A DNA stretch of 64,000 bases. Source: Halichoerus grypus. Its lineage: Eukaryota > Chordata > Mammalia > Carnivora > Phocidae. A program made the translations under genes and the position numbers. The stretch covers positions 120,409,631-120,473,630 of the forward strand of contig NC_135714.1 in NCBI RefSeq assembly GCF_964656455.1, given 5' to 3'. Every line of letters starts with the position of its first letter. Within the stretch, counting starts at the first letter, position 1. The notes under the pieces are model-generated. The model made no database searches and was not told the origin of the DNA. It saw only the letters and a list, made by a program, of their open reading frames with translations. Shown here piece after piece: positions 22,560 through 35,817 of this stretch.

Positions 22560-23370
22560 ACAAACTTTGAAAGCCGCTTGTCTTTGAGATTCTTTCCACC
22601 CACGTTTCCAACCCTGTCTCTCATCTCCTTGCCTGGTCTACCAATCTCCTGTTCATCTCTTTTATCACCCCCTTTAGCTCCTGGCTCGTAACATTCATCC
22701 TCCTTGGGCTGGCATTTTAGTATTCACACGGATAAGCCGCCCACTACTCTGGCCTGTCGGTTGTTTGCTCTTCTCTTCTCCATCCATCTTCCTTTTCCTC
22801 TAGTCCTTCTCAAGACACACATTCTTACCCTGTACCTTGTCATTACTAGGAAACTGCACCACCTCTGAAATCCCAATTTCAAAGATGTCACCTTCCCAAT
22901 GCCCCTGCCTCTTCTTCTAGCTCTCTTTGCACAGGTGCCTCCCCACCCATTGACCACCCCCCTACTCCACTTTTCTTACTGCCCATCAGCTCTCTCCTGG
23001 CTTCATTTCTGTCCTTACCCATCTATCCTAATCTCAGCATAGGTCATATGGTCCATCGTTATCAGAAATCCTCTAAAAATACCCTTAGCTCCCTTGCTCT
23101 TCTATTTCTCCACAGAACGTGCCCTACAAGATGTGCTTTTCTATGCCTCCACTTGATCACATGAACACTGCTAAGAGAAAAATCTCATGAGTCATCTGTT
23201 TTCACTTCAAATTTACGATCCCTTTCCACAAATGAACACCTAACACTGCCTATCCTATGCGGTTCTGGACCTGCTCTCCCTTTGTCCAAATGATGACCTC
23301 AGATCTTTACATCTCTCCTCAAATCTCCTGTGCCTCTTCCCACCCACATTCTCAGTTAGTGATCTTACTG
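22560..23370 (+). mobile_element. Pyrimidine-rich ancient repeat, possibly L2-related
   Basis: A long CT-rich stretch (ccatctcttttatcacccc style) with compositional asymmetry and no introns or motifs. It resembles the sense side of the mammalian LINE-2 3' region, but this is weak recognition only. Confidence 0.3.
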
Positions 23371-23374
23371 TAGG

Positions 23375-25150
23375 AGTCTCTGAGAAAAAAATACCCACCA
23401 GAGGGAAATCTCCTGTCCTGTTATTAAATGAGGTAATTCGCAGTGAAGCACTTAAGCACAAGGCCTGCCAAATAAAAACCACGATATAGATGTCAAGTTT
23501 TATTAGAATCATTATGGTTTTACCACCGCCAAATACACAAATGAGACCGCCCCACCCCATCCTCTTCTTAGCACAATGCAGGACATGTCCCCTCTGCTAC
23601 AAAGGCCTAATCCTGTAAGTGCAACTGTGCCCAACCAGTGACATCACAGTCAGGTGTGGGCAGGGCACACAAGACTTTTATTTGAGGTAAGAGGAAAGCA
23701 AATGCCCTCTTTTCCTGCTGACCTTAAACAGGAACATCTGGGAGGCTAAGCTGTGGCAGTCATCTTAGCACCACAAGGGGACTAGACTAGGGATAGAGCT
23801 GGCACAGATGGAGGAGAGCCAAAAAATCAGGGCAGAAATAATCTGATGACATGATCTGAGCCTTGATCAAGCCATACCTGAAGTCAGAATGCCTTTGGAC
23901 TTCACAGTTATCTTGGTAAAGACAGTTTGGGTTGAGTTTTCTGCCCTTTGCTTCCATATGACACAACCAGGTAGTTACCTCCCAAAATGTGTGTCTGTGC
24001 AAAAGAATCCAGGTCTTCTGAATCCCAAGCCACTGTCACTGGACCTCATTATATTTCCATGTAATTTCTTAGGTGGCCTATAATTTTACTTTATCTGAAT
24101 TCACATTAACATTCACCCTTAGTGTTTTCATCTGTGTACATATCAGAAAAGAATGTCCATATGAAGTGTAATTATTACTGTCTGCCTTGCACATATGATT
24201 CCAAGGCCATCCTAGGCCATGAATGAGTGCTCATTCCAAATGGCCCCAGTGTGTTGTTAGCTCTTCTACTCCAGAGAGAGGTTAGCGCTATCCTGAACCA
24301 TGTACCTTTCCTGAAACCCATGTGTGACTGACTATACTTGTTGGGGATGGGAAGGACGTTTTCTGGAATACAGTCTTAGTCTGAACTGTAAAAATAGTTT
24401 TCAGGGGATAAAAGCAAATTCACAGTAGGACTAATTAAGGACTGTGAAATTTATCATTTGGGAACCAAGCAGACATCTTGTAGTGCAAATTAACAGACAT
24501 GATTCCTCCAGAAGTCCCTCAAGCTCAAAATATTAAAGGTTCATCTGAGTTGTTGGCTAAAAACTGGGTGATCTGTGCTCCGCCAGTGCTTTGCTGAAAA
24601 CTTGAAATATGTCAAATGCTGGATGTTACTGAAGTACATTTTAATTATGCACCAGATCCTTTAAGTGGAGATTTTTCATTACAGTCAGGCAGATGATCAA
24701 TAACAACCAATTTTCATGAGGTCAAAAAATGTTTAAAGGAGATGCTAACAATAGCCAATTTTATTTTCTTTGGAATGGCTCTAGTAACTTAACTCACTGA
24801 TGTCATTTCCTCAGCTACACTTGAGATGATCAATGACTCACACTTCTTAAAAAATTTATATTTTTTCCTGATTTACAAGTGTGTAGAATTTTCTATGAAT
24901 TTGTGATAACTGTAGGGTGAGTGATGAATATAATATAAGGCATTTTATTTATAGCCCCACCTGTAGCATTTTCTTTGAACATTTTCAGTAAATCAGACTC
25001 AAAAATAACTTACTTCAACTAAATGGTATCATAGAGCCCAGGCTGAAATAAAGCAAATCATAGAATACTAAATTGATCTGTACAATAATTCTGTTTTTAT
25101 TAGAGCAGATAATCTTGCTTAAAGAACCTTCTGCTTATATATAAAATGTT
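23375..25150. other. No gene seen; unique intronic DNA
   Basis: No recognisable repeat or coding family. Two overlapping frames on opposite strands at 23787-24083 are shadows of each other. Confidence 0.4.
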
Positions 25151-25166
25151 TTAAATTCTAATTTTA

Positions 25167-25385
25167 TTTTATTTTTTTAATTTAATTTTTTTTTTAAAAG
25201 ATTTTATTTAGTTATTTGACAGAGAAAGACACAACGAGAGAGGGAACACAAGCAGGGGGAGTGGGAGAGGGAGAAGCAGGCTTCCCGCCGAGCAGGGAGC
25301 CTGATGTGGGGCTCGATCCCAGGACCCTGGGATCATGACCTGAGCCGAAGGCAGACACTTAATGACTGAGCCACTCAGGCGCCCC
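25167..25385 (-). mobile_element. CAN-SINE (young type), antisense
   Basis: T-rich tail side 25167-25200, body with ggctcgatcccaggaccctg, head side gccactcaggcgcccc. A perfect 16-bp TSD ttaaattctaatttta lies at 25151-25166 and 25386-25401. Confidence 0.96.
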
Positions 25386-25404
25386 TTAAATTCTAATTTT
25401 AGCT

Positions 25405-27955
25405 TGGATAAAAACCAATATACATATAAGTCTCATTAAAGAGCAAACTGATGGAATCACAGGATAGGAGATGATGACAGACCAAAATTCTGCAGCATTT
25501 CTCCCTTCCTAATAATCTAAGAGATGAAATTAAATAGCAGAATCATTCACCATAACTTCTAGCTGGGTGACCCTGGAAGGTTTACAAAATCTTTAGGCTT
25601 TGGGTTCATGATCTCCAAAACTCTAATAGCAAACCTACCTAGTCCAAAGGGGTGGGTGAGGATTAAATGAAATAATGCATATAAAGAACCCAAAAATAGT
25701 GGTTGCTCAATAAATAGAAGTTATTATCACCAACATCATCTATCAAATAATTTAAAACATTCCCGACATGGCAAAACTTGCATTGACACCACAGGAGATA
25801 GGGCAGGGGTGGGAAGGAGCACACCAAACTTGGCTTCCAACCTATACCCCCTGAATACCACAGGGACCCCTCCAAACAGCTGTGGGCCATGAGGTCCATG
25901 CTGAGCAAGTTGCCATTTCTGCAACATGAAGGGTTATCTTTTCACCTCCCGTTGATCAATAAAAGGAAACTCTGAGGTAGATAATCAGGAAAGTAATCTT
26001 CAAAGGAAACAAATGAACATAACTGGGTTAGCAATTAATGGCCTAAATGGTATTGCTGTTAAGGTAGTGAAAACTAAAAATTGTGTAACTTTTAGTTCAA
26101 AACAGAAATCAAAGAATACATGGATTTATGTTTTGTTTTGCTTTGAACTACTGGGAAAAATCACATCAATTATTCCCCAGTAGACGGTTTTTAACAATGC
26201 ATGGCCAAGAACTTCGAATTACAATGAAAAAACCCCACAATGTCAAGCACCTAAGGAGCTTCTAGGTATCTGTGGCACACTATTATGTGCCATTGCATAG
26301 AACAGGGAAATATGCATCAAGCATTTCTTCTCACAATTCTTGCTTAATTGGCAGAAGTGACCTGGAATTCCCAATTCACTGCAGAATTATTAAATGCCTC
26401 ATTCCTTGATTTATCTCGATGTTTCTTTTTAGTAATCTCCAAAGTTGTCTTTAGTAGTCTTTGACAACTAAAAGTGAGAACTCTCTTTATTAAAAGTCCA
26501 TATTGGAAAATCCCTTCTTAAGAGCAATTAAAGTTTACTATTTTGGTTTCTAAGAGGAAGCTGGGAATCCCCACATAGTTTTCCCTATAGTAAGATGACA
26601 CAGACTATAAATTCAACAAATAATGCTAAGGTCAGTTGAAAGGCCAACTATTAATAAATACAGTGAGAAAATATAGCAAAAGTGGGACAGAACTTGATGA
26701 TAAACCTTGGTGGGTAGCAAACGGGCTTCTCAAGGATCAGAGCTCAAACTCCAAAGAAGTAGAAAACACGCACATCCCCTGGCCAGACCCACAAATTCTA
26801 GCAACTAGTTGTGATAAACATCTGTATGAAATACTTTCAGACTAATATGTAAATAGATAAAGTCTATAAGCCTCCTTGGTCTTTATGTCTCCATTAATAA
26901 ATATCAGGGCAAGGGGAACCAGGCACATTTTATTAGGATCTCAGGTCTAGGAAGGGGAGAAGGGCTGGGCAGCTGCACATGTATTTTGAAGAAGCTCCAC
27001 AGATCTGAAATATACCTCCCTGTCCTTTGTTCAATACATTCTCCACTAAGGTTAAGGAGTGTCTATCATAGATGCTGTCCATTATCCCCCGCAAATCACC
27101 TAGCCCATACTATATTAGTGCACATTGTCCTGACTTTCAACTGCCAACTCCTGCATTTCTTTGCCTGAGTGGCTTCCCTTGCTTACCAGATATCACTCAG
27201 ACTGCGTGTAGTCCAGAGAAAGGAGGAACCGCCACTACCAGAGAGTAGTCTTGAACTAATGACTGAGGAAGCTGGTGTATAAGTACCTCAGCTCCCTCCT
27301 CCCTGTATCTGTAGAACCCTGTGGCACATTGCCACAAATTTTCCCAGAGCTCTCCAGTGGGATTAAGCTTTAGGGACTCTCAGTGGTAACTTGCTGAATA
27401 GCACATCCCTTACTGGCTCCTCGCTCCTCTCCTTCCCTGTCACATGTCTCTATTTCCAAATAGGTGTTTCTTGGAATCACCTCTCAAATAAATGGCTTGT
27501 ACTTGAATTCTTATTTTAGGTCTGCTTCTGGGAAAACCCAAACTAAGAGTGTGCCAAAACTTATTTCTCTTCTTTTTTTTAATAGTTCCCTGACGCCCTA
27601 AATACTAGCTATCTTGGCTTGTGCCTTAGTGACACACAGGGCTTCATAAGTATTACTCTTTAATAGGTCTACAAATGGAAAGAAAACATCAAAAGCAAAA
27701 ATGTGAACTCCTCCCCACTAATTTTTTTACTAGAGAATTATTAAGCAGAAGTAGCTTTCATACTTTCTCATGTCCACTTGCCCTAAAGATAGCTGTAGTC
27801 ACATACCTGAAAACTACTTGTTCAAACCACCTATCTGAAGAGGGAATCAAGTATCCTTCTCTCCATCTCTGCCCATAGGGGAGAAGGATATTCTTTGGAC
27901 ACTGAGCATTCACAGAAATTACTGAACATATCAGTCCTTCTATTACATTCACTGA
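25405..27955. other. No gene seen; unique intronic DNA
   Basis: Scattered short open frames (for example 25663-25927 minus, 26636-26845 plus) lack motifs. No young repeat. Confidence 0.4.
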
Positions 27956-27959
27956 AATT

Positions 27960-28475
27960 ATCGAACATTCTGGAGGGCTCGCTAACACGGTAACCACCAG
28001 ACACATGGTGCTACTGAGTACTTGAGATGTAGCAAATATGACTGAGGAATTGAACTTCCAATTTTAGTTAATTTAAAACCATTACTCAGTTAAATTATTG
28101 GAAAACTTTTAAACATTTTTGAAACAACTTGGGTATGAGAATCTACTTTTTTAAAATATAGATTTTATAAAATTTAAATACAGATCAAGAATGTCTGATA
28201 GAAATTTAGGGTTTATATTGAGATATGAATTGTAAAATATGCACTGGAATTTGAAGAAACAGTATGAAAAAATGTCATTAGTAACTAATATTTGATAATT
28301 AATAATTAGTAATTAATATTTTATATTGATCAAATGTTGAAGTGATAATATCTTGGTTACATAAAATAATTTACATTTAACTTGTTTCCTTTTTTTTTTT
28401 TAAAATGTGACCACAAGAAAGTTAAATTACAAATGCAGCTCACATTACATTTCTATTGAACAGCACTGTTCAGCC
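27960..28475. mobile_element. Ancient hAT-like nonautonomous DNA transposon
   Basis: The text acacatggtgctactgagta, cttgagatgtagcaaatatg and actgaggaattgaacttcca at the left, and attacatttctattgaacag cactgtt at the right, match the same family as 10130-10322. A T-run lies at about 28390. Confidence 0.55.
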
Positions 28476-28479
28476 ACCC

Positions 28480-29382
28480 TATGCGCAACTTTTATTTGCT
28501 AGCCTAGTGGGTAAAATCATTGCTGTATAAAACGATTAAGACAAGAAAATACTACTCCCTCTTCTTAAGGAGTTGACATTTTAAAAGAAATGTCACAAGT
28601 TCCGTCATAATATTGAAGCCAAATGTTAAAGCAAAATAAAAAGTAAAGGCATATAAAACTTTCTCATGGAAAGTAGCTGTTCTCTTATACAAATAGATTA
28701 CTGATATTAAAGTAAATTATAGAAAGTGATGTAGAAACAGTGTTATCCTAAGAGCCTACAAAGCTTGCTCTGCCTGAACAATAAAGTAAATGTTCTGCCA
28801 ATGTCAGCTTTCTAGATGTAAATGGAATAACAGAATTGGGCAATTAGGTCTTAGAACGGGTCTCCTCATCTACTCTGACATCATCTTCTTTATTTTACAG
28901 GTTAGGTGACTTGTTTAAGGTTAGAAATCATTTTGTTCTTTCCCAAAGGAAAAAAACCCATTAATTCTCAAATATAATTTATGTTCCTATTAGTGGAAAA
29001 ATTTCCATCATTGCAAAGCTCATATGTTAAAAACAAGTGGTTCTCAGATGTATCAACTCTTCTACTTACCCTCATATTTCCTCCCATGTTTCTAAATAAT
29101 GTGTTTATACTAGTATTTCTTGGATTATCACTTCTGGATATTTCCTACTGACACCCTGCCATGTAGATGGCAGCCTACCTACATCCTTATCTAATCCCTC
29201 ACTGGACAAATCAGTGATATTCAATGCAAACACTGCTCAGTACAGACTTAGGTAGTATACGACAATTTTGCACCTTTTCTTCACTTTTCCAAAAGTGTGT
29301 CATTACATCATTCTTTCATTCACCTGGTTTTCCATATTTCCACTTATCTTTTTCCCCAAATGCTGCTGTCTCTGAATATGCT
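28480..29382. other. No gene seen
   Basis: AT-rich unique sequence. A MIR-like scrap is at about 28875-28925. Confidence 0.35.
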
Positions 29383-29398
29383 TACAATGCCATTTTCT

Positions 29399-29979
29399 TT
29401 TTTTAAAATTTTTTATTGTTATGTTGATCACCATACATTACATCATTAGTTTTAGATGTAGTGTTCCATGACTCATTGCTTGTGCATAACACCCAGTGCT
29501 CCATGCAGAACGTGCCCTCTTTAATACCCATCACCAGGCTAACCCATCCTCCCAACCCCTCCCCTCTAGAACCCTCAGTTTGTTTTTCAGAGTCCATTGT
29601 CTCTCATGGTTCATCTCCCCCTCCGATTTCCCCCCCTTCATTCTTCCCCTCCTGCTATCTTCTTCTTTTGTTTTTTTTCTTAACATATATTGCATTATTT
29701 GTTTCAGAGGTACAGATCTGTGATTCAACAGTCTTGCACAATTCACAGCACTCACCATAGCACATACCCTCCCCAATGTCTATCACCCAGCCACCCCATC
29801 CCTCCCACCCCCCCCACTCCAGCAACCCTCAGTTTGTTTCCTGAGATTAAGAATTCCTCATATCAGTGAGGTCATATGATACATGTCTTTCTCTGATTGA
29901 CTTATTTCGCTCAGCATAACACCCTCCAGTTCCATCCACGTTGTTGCAAATGGCAAGATCTCATTCCTTTTGATGGCTG
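29399..29979 (-). mobile_element. 5'-truncated LINE-1 3' UTR, antisense, with perfect TSD
   Basis: T-run at 29399-29417, then the antisense carnivore L1 3' UTR (catacattacatcattagtt, cccctctagaaccctcagtt, cgctcagcataacaccctcc). A 16-bp perfect TSD tacaatgccattttct lies at 29383-29398 and 29980-29995. The open frames on both strands here are inside the L1 and are not genes. Confidence 0.95.
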
Positions 29980-29995
29980 TACAATGCCATTTTCT

Positions 29996-30635
29996 ATATT
30001 CTTCACATACACTAGATTCATTTGTCTTTTCAACCGGGACACTTCTCTGTTGGAACCCACTATTCTCCTGCTCCAAGATGACCGGTTGCCTTGAAGCCCA
30101 ATGCGCAGTTGTCATCTGGCGGCTTGTCTTGCAAGGCAATCTAGTGATGGGAAAAGTTTACTTCCTGAGTCAACTTTAAAACTAGCTTTAATTTGTATTC
30201 ACAGACATACGTTAAAACAACAGCAAAACACTTCCATCAACACCACAAACACTGTATGCTTAAGATATTGAGTTGAAGCATTCTGGTTGCCCCTCCAGCA
30301 AATGCTAATAAATCCACAGGGGTTTATCCTCATTGCTGCCCAAACCTGAAGAACACAGGTGTGGGTGTCAGTCAGCAATATTTCCAGGGTTCCTTCCAGT
30401 TTAACTCCTAACTACTTAGCTCATCATCGTTGGAAAACAGAATCAAGAAGGCTTTTATGACCAGGTAATGTGGATCCAGTTGGAATATAAAGCCAGGGCT
30501 TCATTACTGTGTGGTGGTGATGAAGGCATTCTGGCTCCTGCTTATCTGATCTGCTTATCCAAAGAAAGCACCAATTTTAAGCTGACCACCGAAGAGATTT
30601 CCAGATGTGGCCAGAGCTATGAAAAGTTGTTACAG
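29996..30635. other. No gene seen
   Basis: Unique sequence. No recognised features. Confidence 0.35.
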
Positions 30636-30639
30636 AACC

Positions 30640-30745
30640 ATAGAGTTCTACCTCTGGGAACCACCTAGAGACCACCTCTCAAGTCTAAACTCCATATTTT
30701 GCAAAAGAGAAAACTGAGGCCTACAGTCTTACCCAAGATAAAAAA
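30640..30745. mobile_element. MIR/L2-like ancient fragment
   Basis: The text tttgcaaaagagaaaactga ggcctacag resembles the 'gaggaaactgaggc' landmark of MIR/L2. Short and weak. Confidence 0.4.
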
Positions 30746-30794
30746 AGGGGTTGGTAGAATCTTGTAAGTAGGCTTCTAAAAACACTTAGAAGGT

Positions 30795-30998
30795 GGGGTG
30801 CCTGGGTGGCTCAGCTGGTTAAGCGTCTGACTCCTGATTTTGGCTCAGGTCAAGATCTCAGGGTTGTGAGAGTGAGCCCCATGTTGGGCTCTGTGCTCTG
30901 AGGATTCTGTCTCTCTCCCTTTCCCTCTGCTCCTCCCCCATACGTGTGTACGCGCATACATTCTCTAAAATAAACACATAAATATTTTTAAAAATCTA
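30795..30998 (+). mobile_element. CAN-SINE (older subfamily)
   Basis: Head ggggtgcctgggtggctcag, then ctggttaagcgtctgactcc, the older signature ttttggctcaggtcaagatc, and a degenerate tail with aaaataaacacataaatatt. No clear TSD. Confidence 0.9.
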
Positions 30999-30999
30999 G

Positions 31000-32131
31000 A
31001 AAGATAAAAGTAACTGGTTGCTAACAGATAAATTATGGTCTTACAGATGGATGCTGTTATTTTGCACAAGCTAAGCTTCCTGGAAGAAGCAAAATCACTT
31101 AAATATTTATATTGATAACTTCAACTCTTGGGCATTTATCCTATAATACTACAACAACTAAATGTGTAAATTGAAGCACCAAATCACAATCTTTCTACCT
31201 TGTTTTTCTTTTCTTTTCTTTTTTCTTGTCTTTAACCACATGAAACACTAATCTTGAGGACTTATTAATTATTTACCACCTGGCTTTGGAAAGTACTTGA
31301 AGCAAATTATAGGTTACTGCTAATGGTTAGTCTGGTTCTAGAAAGACCCAGCTAGTTGCAGGTTGCTGAAGACAGAATTAAGAGCATTTTCACTTCTTGT
31401 TCAGAGACAGCCTTGCTAAAGTCCTTAGACACGGGCCTGAAGTCACTGACTTATTTGTGTTAAGAGAAAGCAGCCAGTAATAAGTCAAGAACTAATGAAT
31501 AAAATGAAACAGAATTATTCTCCTTTGTTTTGGACCTGGTTTTTAGTATCTATTCAAATTTTCCAAATTACAGTGAGGTCGCTCTAGACAACCCTGCTAA
31601 GGCACAGTAATTTAATCATTTATATTCATTGGCTTACACATGCCCACGACGGCATTCTCAACACCAAGGAGCTAAAGGCCTCTTCTGACACCCATCGCCC
31701 GCTTCCCATATGCTGCCAGCAGAGCCAATGCAGAGTGTTCACTATAGGGTCCTAATTGTTTTCCTTTCCTTATTCTAGAAATTACTACTTGTTTTCTTCA
31801 TTGTAAACAACTGAAGTGAAACAAAATGATAGCTTTTTTCACCACATTAACAAATTTCGGGAAAAATCATTTGCAGATATTAGTTTCTAGAGCCTTAGAA
31901 CCATTCCAACGGATTACAGCTGTGAAAGTTCATTTTCTCACTAGAAACATACTCTGAATGTCAAGATTTCAAACTTAAATAAGATTCTAACGAAGGCAAA
32001 ATATAGTTACATGTTTGGGTTGCTGAGCAACTGATAAAGCATCTTTCCAAAGCTGAAGCAAATAAACTTATTCTAACTGAAATTTAAGAAAAATAGTTCA
32101 TAGGGAAGTAGCATTAACTAAAGGGTAAATT
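31000..32131. other. No gene seen; contains a (TTTTC)n-like run
   Basis: A short pyrimidine run lies at 31203-31233. Otherwise unique sequence. Confidence 0.4.
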
Positions 32132-32145
32132 TAAAGAGCAAAGGA

Positions 32146-32355
32146 GGGGCGCCTGGGTGGCTCAGTTGTTAAGCGTCTGCCTTCGGCTCAGGTCATGATC
32201 CCAGGGTCCTGGGATCGAGTCCCACATGGGGCTCCCTGCTCGGCGGGGAGCCTGCTTCTCCCTCTCCCACTCCCCCTGCTTGTGTTCCCTCTCTCGCTAT
32301 GTCTCTCTCTGTCAAATGAATAAATAAAATCTAAAAAAATAAAAATAAAAAAAAA
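32146..32355 (+). mobile_element. CAN-SINE (young type)
   Basis: Head ggggcgcctgggtggctcag at 32147, full body, tail with (aaat/aaaat)n. A perfect 14-bp TSD taaagagcaaagga lies at 32132-32145 and 32356-32369. The antisense frame at 32188-32466 is the SINE and not a gene. Confidence 0.96.
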
Positions 32356-32369
32356 TAAAGAGCAAAGGA

Positions 32370-33315
32370 AAGCATGGTTGGTTTTTCCCAGTGTAATGAC
32401 AGAAAAGTTATACCAAATGTGGAGACACTGAAATCCTGTTAATATTCTTACCTTCAGATAGTCCAAATGTTAATGAGGTCATTCAAGAGCTAAAATCCTT
32501 AGAATAATCTAAAATGTCTTCTCAAAATACATATAGTAATAGTAAAAATGGTTTGTTTCTAGGAGGAAGGGCTTTTATTGATAATATGAAAAACTCTTTA
32601 AGTTCTCAAATTCTTTGTCCCAAAGGAACGTGCAGCAATGATTCTAACTTGAGTTCTCTTTCTTTAAAATTTTAGTATACTTGGGTATACTTTTATGTCC
32701 CTTATTCTCAGCTTCCAGAATTTCCATCTGAGTACATAGGAATTTTCAGACAACAAGCTTGGGATAACGACAAAGAGCTAACCAGGCACGGGAAAACAAG
32801 GAAGACAAAGCAGAAGGCAGAGCCGTACCTCTGGGCGGGTGTGGAGACACAGAGCAGGTGGCTGTGTGGTCAGCAGGGCCTGGGCCTTGCACCTGGGGCT
32901 GGTGGCAGGGGAGGAGCTCAGTCTGTACCAAAGCAGCCTAGGGAAAAGGCCAGAGCATGCTCCACCTTTGACTCTGTGAGTGAAGCTTTCCTTGACAAGA
33001 CTCTCTGACCCTCATGGGGAGGAGGCGCTCAGAAAGATCTATTCCGAAGGGTGAGCTGGGGGCGTTAATAAGAAATCCTCCTTCCCCACCCCAGGGGACA
33101 GCTGTGAAAGTTGGGGTCAGTCCTATGTGAAGAGGGGGTCTGCTTTTTGTTGGGGAAAAGATCTGGGATTGGGGGGCAGTTTCCTCCTGCATAGGAGTCA
33201 AGGAATGCCCTTGGAGCAGAGCAGCAAGGAACATCAATCTTCCTCCTCAGGATCCACAAGAGGTGGAGAGGATGCTCCCAGAAGTGATGCATCTTCCCGG
33301 AGGATGTCAAAATCA
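32370..33315. other. No gene seen
   Basis: Open frames on both strands at 32938-33372 reflect a GC-richer stretch (about 32750-33300) with few stops. No domain seen. Confidence 0.35.
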
Positions 33316-33317
33316 GT

Positions 33318-33742
33318 CGTGATGGGTGTATCAGTTTCCTACTGTTGCTGTGACAAATCACCACGCACATAGTGGTTTAAAGCAACACTAATTTATCCTC
33401 TTTACAGTTGGAGATTGGAAATCTGAAATGGGTGTCAGTGAGCTAATAGCAAGGTGTCAGCAGGGCTGTGCTCCTTCTGGCGACTCCAGGGGACATTCTG
33501 TTTCCTTGGCTTTGCCAGCTTCCAGAGGCGGCTCGCATTCCCTGGCTTGTGGCCCCATCACTCCCACCTCTGTTTCATTTGACAAACCTCTTCCTCTCTG
33601 ATCCTTGTGCCTCCTTATCTCAAGATCCTTAACTTAATCACATTTGCAAAATCCCTTTTGCCACACAAGACAACATATTCCCAGATTCTGGAGATGAGAA
33701 CACGGACATCTCCGGAGTGGGGGCATTGTTTTGCCTATCACA
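33318..33742 (-). mobile_element. MLT1-type LTR, antisense
   Basis: Opens with gtgtatcagtttcctactgt, tgctgtgacaaatcaccacg; middle gcaaggtgtcagcagggctg; end cttaatcacatttgcaaaat and cacggacatctccggagtgg, tgcctatcaca. The LTR termini tg...ca are recognisable. Confidence 0.8.
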
Positions 33743-33744
33743 GT

Positions 33745-35075
33745 GACGTTGGCAGGAGGACATACTTCTGGAGGGGCCTACTCCAGAAGTATGTGACAGG
33801 AGCCAGATCTTCCCTGGTCTTGGTGAAGGCCCCTGATTTTCCCAGGTGTTTATATGGCTTAGAGAATATTGTTTATGATTTTCCCCTTCATCCTACTCGA
33901 ATAGACTGACTTCAGCCAGGGGTTGATTTCAATAAACATTAAAGGTATTATTTCTCAAAGTTGAAAAGGATAGTTATTCCCTGTCTTTCCTCTCCTCCCT
34001 GCCTACTAGCTCTCAACCCCCACCACACCACCCCAAATGCCAGCACAGTGGCAGGCATTCAGCAGTGAGCAAGATCTTGGGGTGAGAATTCCAAGGAAGT
34101 CAGTGACACAAACTCACTGGAAAACACTGGGCAGGAAGGACGGCAGGCCTGGTCCATTTTGGTATGAAAAAAAGTTGCATGTGTGGGTGTTGTTGGCATA
34201 ACAGTGATAATTTGCCTCCTAGAGCCAGAAATAGCTGCCACCGGCATCTGAGAACGTAAGAGCTTTCTAAGTAATTACCCACTCCATCCCCGCTCCCTCT
34301 AGACCTTCACGAGCCACATGCAGAGACGCATGCTTCTCGTCCCTCCAAGAGAACCGCTCGTGGAAAGGATAAAAACAAGAGCCAGCAGATTAGCCATGTT
34401 TGGAATGGAAATCCAAGGTCATGCCTGCTCCCAAACAGCCAAATCCGGAAAGATTTTAAACAGGGTTGAGCTGCAGCCAGATTAACATCTCCCTACAGGA
34501 GGAGTTACCGGTTGTCTTGAAGGCCGAGACCCAAACGATCTGACAGGAAGGGCTGTTCTAGGATGCAGCTGATCTGTGTGTGTATCAGACCAAGGGTGCA
34601 AGTTGAAGGCATGAATAAAACTCATCAGGAGTTTATAAAAATACAGGGACACGTTGTAGAGCTGTTGCTCTAACATGCGTGTATATACACGCACTCACAC
34701 TCACACACACACACTCCGCTGCCTATTTAACCAGCCCTAATCAAACCAAAGTCAGACAGTAATATCAAATGAGAGACCTTATATGTGGGGGTTGGTCACA
34801 CAACAAAAACCGCACTTAAAAGGCATCAAGACCAAAAATACAGCCCTAGTGAGGAAATCCAGGCTATGAAAAAATGAAAAAAAGTTTTCTGTACTCCCCA
34901 AAGACTGGCAACACTGAAGGACAGAAAGATTTATTTGCCAGGCACACTAGAGTAGACAGGAGGGTAGATTTTTCACTCATGGCTGTCACCCACCTGGTTT
35001 TCACCTGGGTCATCTAGATGCAAGTTATGTTCAATCAACCGACAACTCTCTACTGAGTGCTCACACTACCTGCCC
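33745..35075. other. No gene seen
   Basis: Unique intronic DNA. A short CA-rich stretch is at 34687-34716. Small frames at 34059-34694 have no features. Confidence 0.4.
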
Positions 35076-35079
35076 AGAG

Positions 35080-35245
35080 ACAGTACGAGCTAGTGGAAAG
35101 TACACCTGATTTGGAACAGTTATAACGGGTTTAAAGTCCTGCTTTATCATTTCACAGCTGTGTGACTTGGCCATTTAAGTCCACTGTGTCTCAGTTTCTT
35201 CACCTCTATGATGAAATAATAACAATAATACTTTATATAATATAC
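35080..35245 (+). mobile_element. MIR SINE
   Basis: The text tagtggaaagtacacctgat, tcacagctgtgtgacttggc, gtgtctcagtttcttcacct follows the MIR order. Confidence 0.75.
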
Positions 35246-35590
35246 ATTATTATAATTAGATTTTAATAATTAACTTATTAAACCTAAGAATTTATTATTA
35301 TTACTACTTTGGCTACTTCAAAAGGCTGATAAAAGAATAAAGTAAAAGCTTTTATCCTATTAAATGTTATAACATTTATATGCTACTATTACAGAGCAAA
35401 GTAAATTTTGGTTTCCAGTTACAGAATCTAGTTAGGGAAATGAGATACCCACAAGAAATATTTAAAGAGAAGAACTGTCTTTAGCAAAGTGTGAGAGAGT
35501 CCTGTAGTCAATGAGATTTCCTGATTCCACATACTTATATAAAGGTTCCTTGCAGTATAGCCCAAGAATAAAAGTGAGAAAAGTATTTGT
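35246..35590. other. No gene seen; AT-rich low complexity
   Basis: AT-rich with attatta-type repeats at 35218-35310. Confidence 0.4.
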
Positions 35591-35607
35591 CAGAAAAAAC
35601 TTCAAAG

Positions 35608-35816
35608 GGGTGCCTGGCTCAGTCGGTTAAATGTCTGACTCTTGGTTTCAGCTCAGATCATGATCTCAGGGTTGTGAGATCAAGGCCTGTGTTAGGCTCC
35701 ATGCTCAGCATGGAGTCTGCTTGAGATTCTCTCTCACTCTCTCTCTCGGCCCCTCCCCCACTCACGTTCACTCTCTCTCCCCCCAAAATAAATAAAATCT
35801 TTCAAAAAAGAAAAAG
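35608..35816 (+). mobile_element. CAN-SINE A of a three-SINE stack (older)
   Basis: Head ggtgcctggctcagtcggtt lacks one 'gggtgg' unit. It carries older diagnostics (tctgactcttggtttcagct). Tail aaaataaataaaatctttc then (a)n. The outer TSD agaaaaaacttcaaag is at 35592-35607. Confidence 0.92.
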
Positions 35817-35817
35817 A

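Noticed and set aside
29496..29776. Overlapping plus and minus open frames
   Set aside because: Fully inside the antisense L1 3' UTR insertion.
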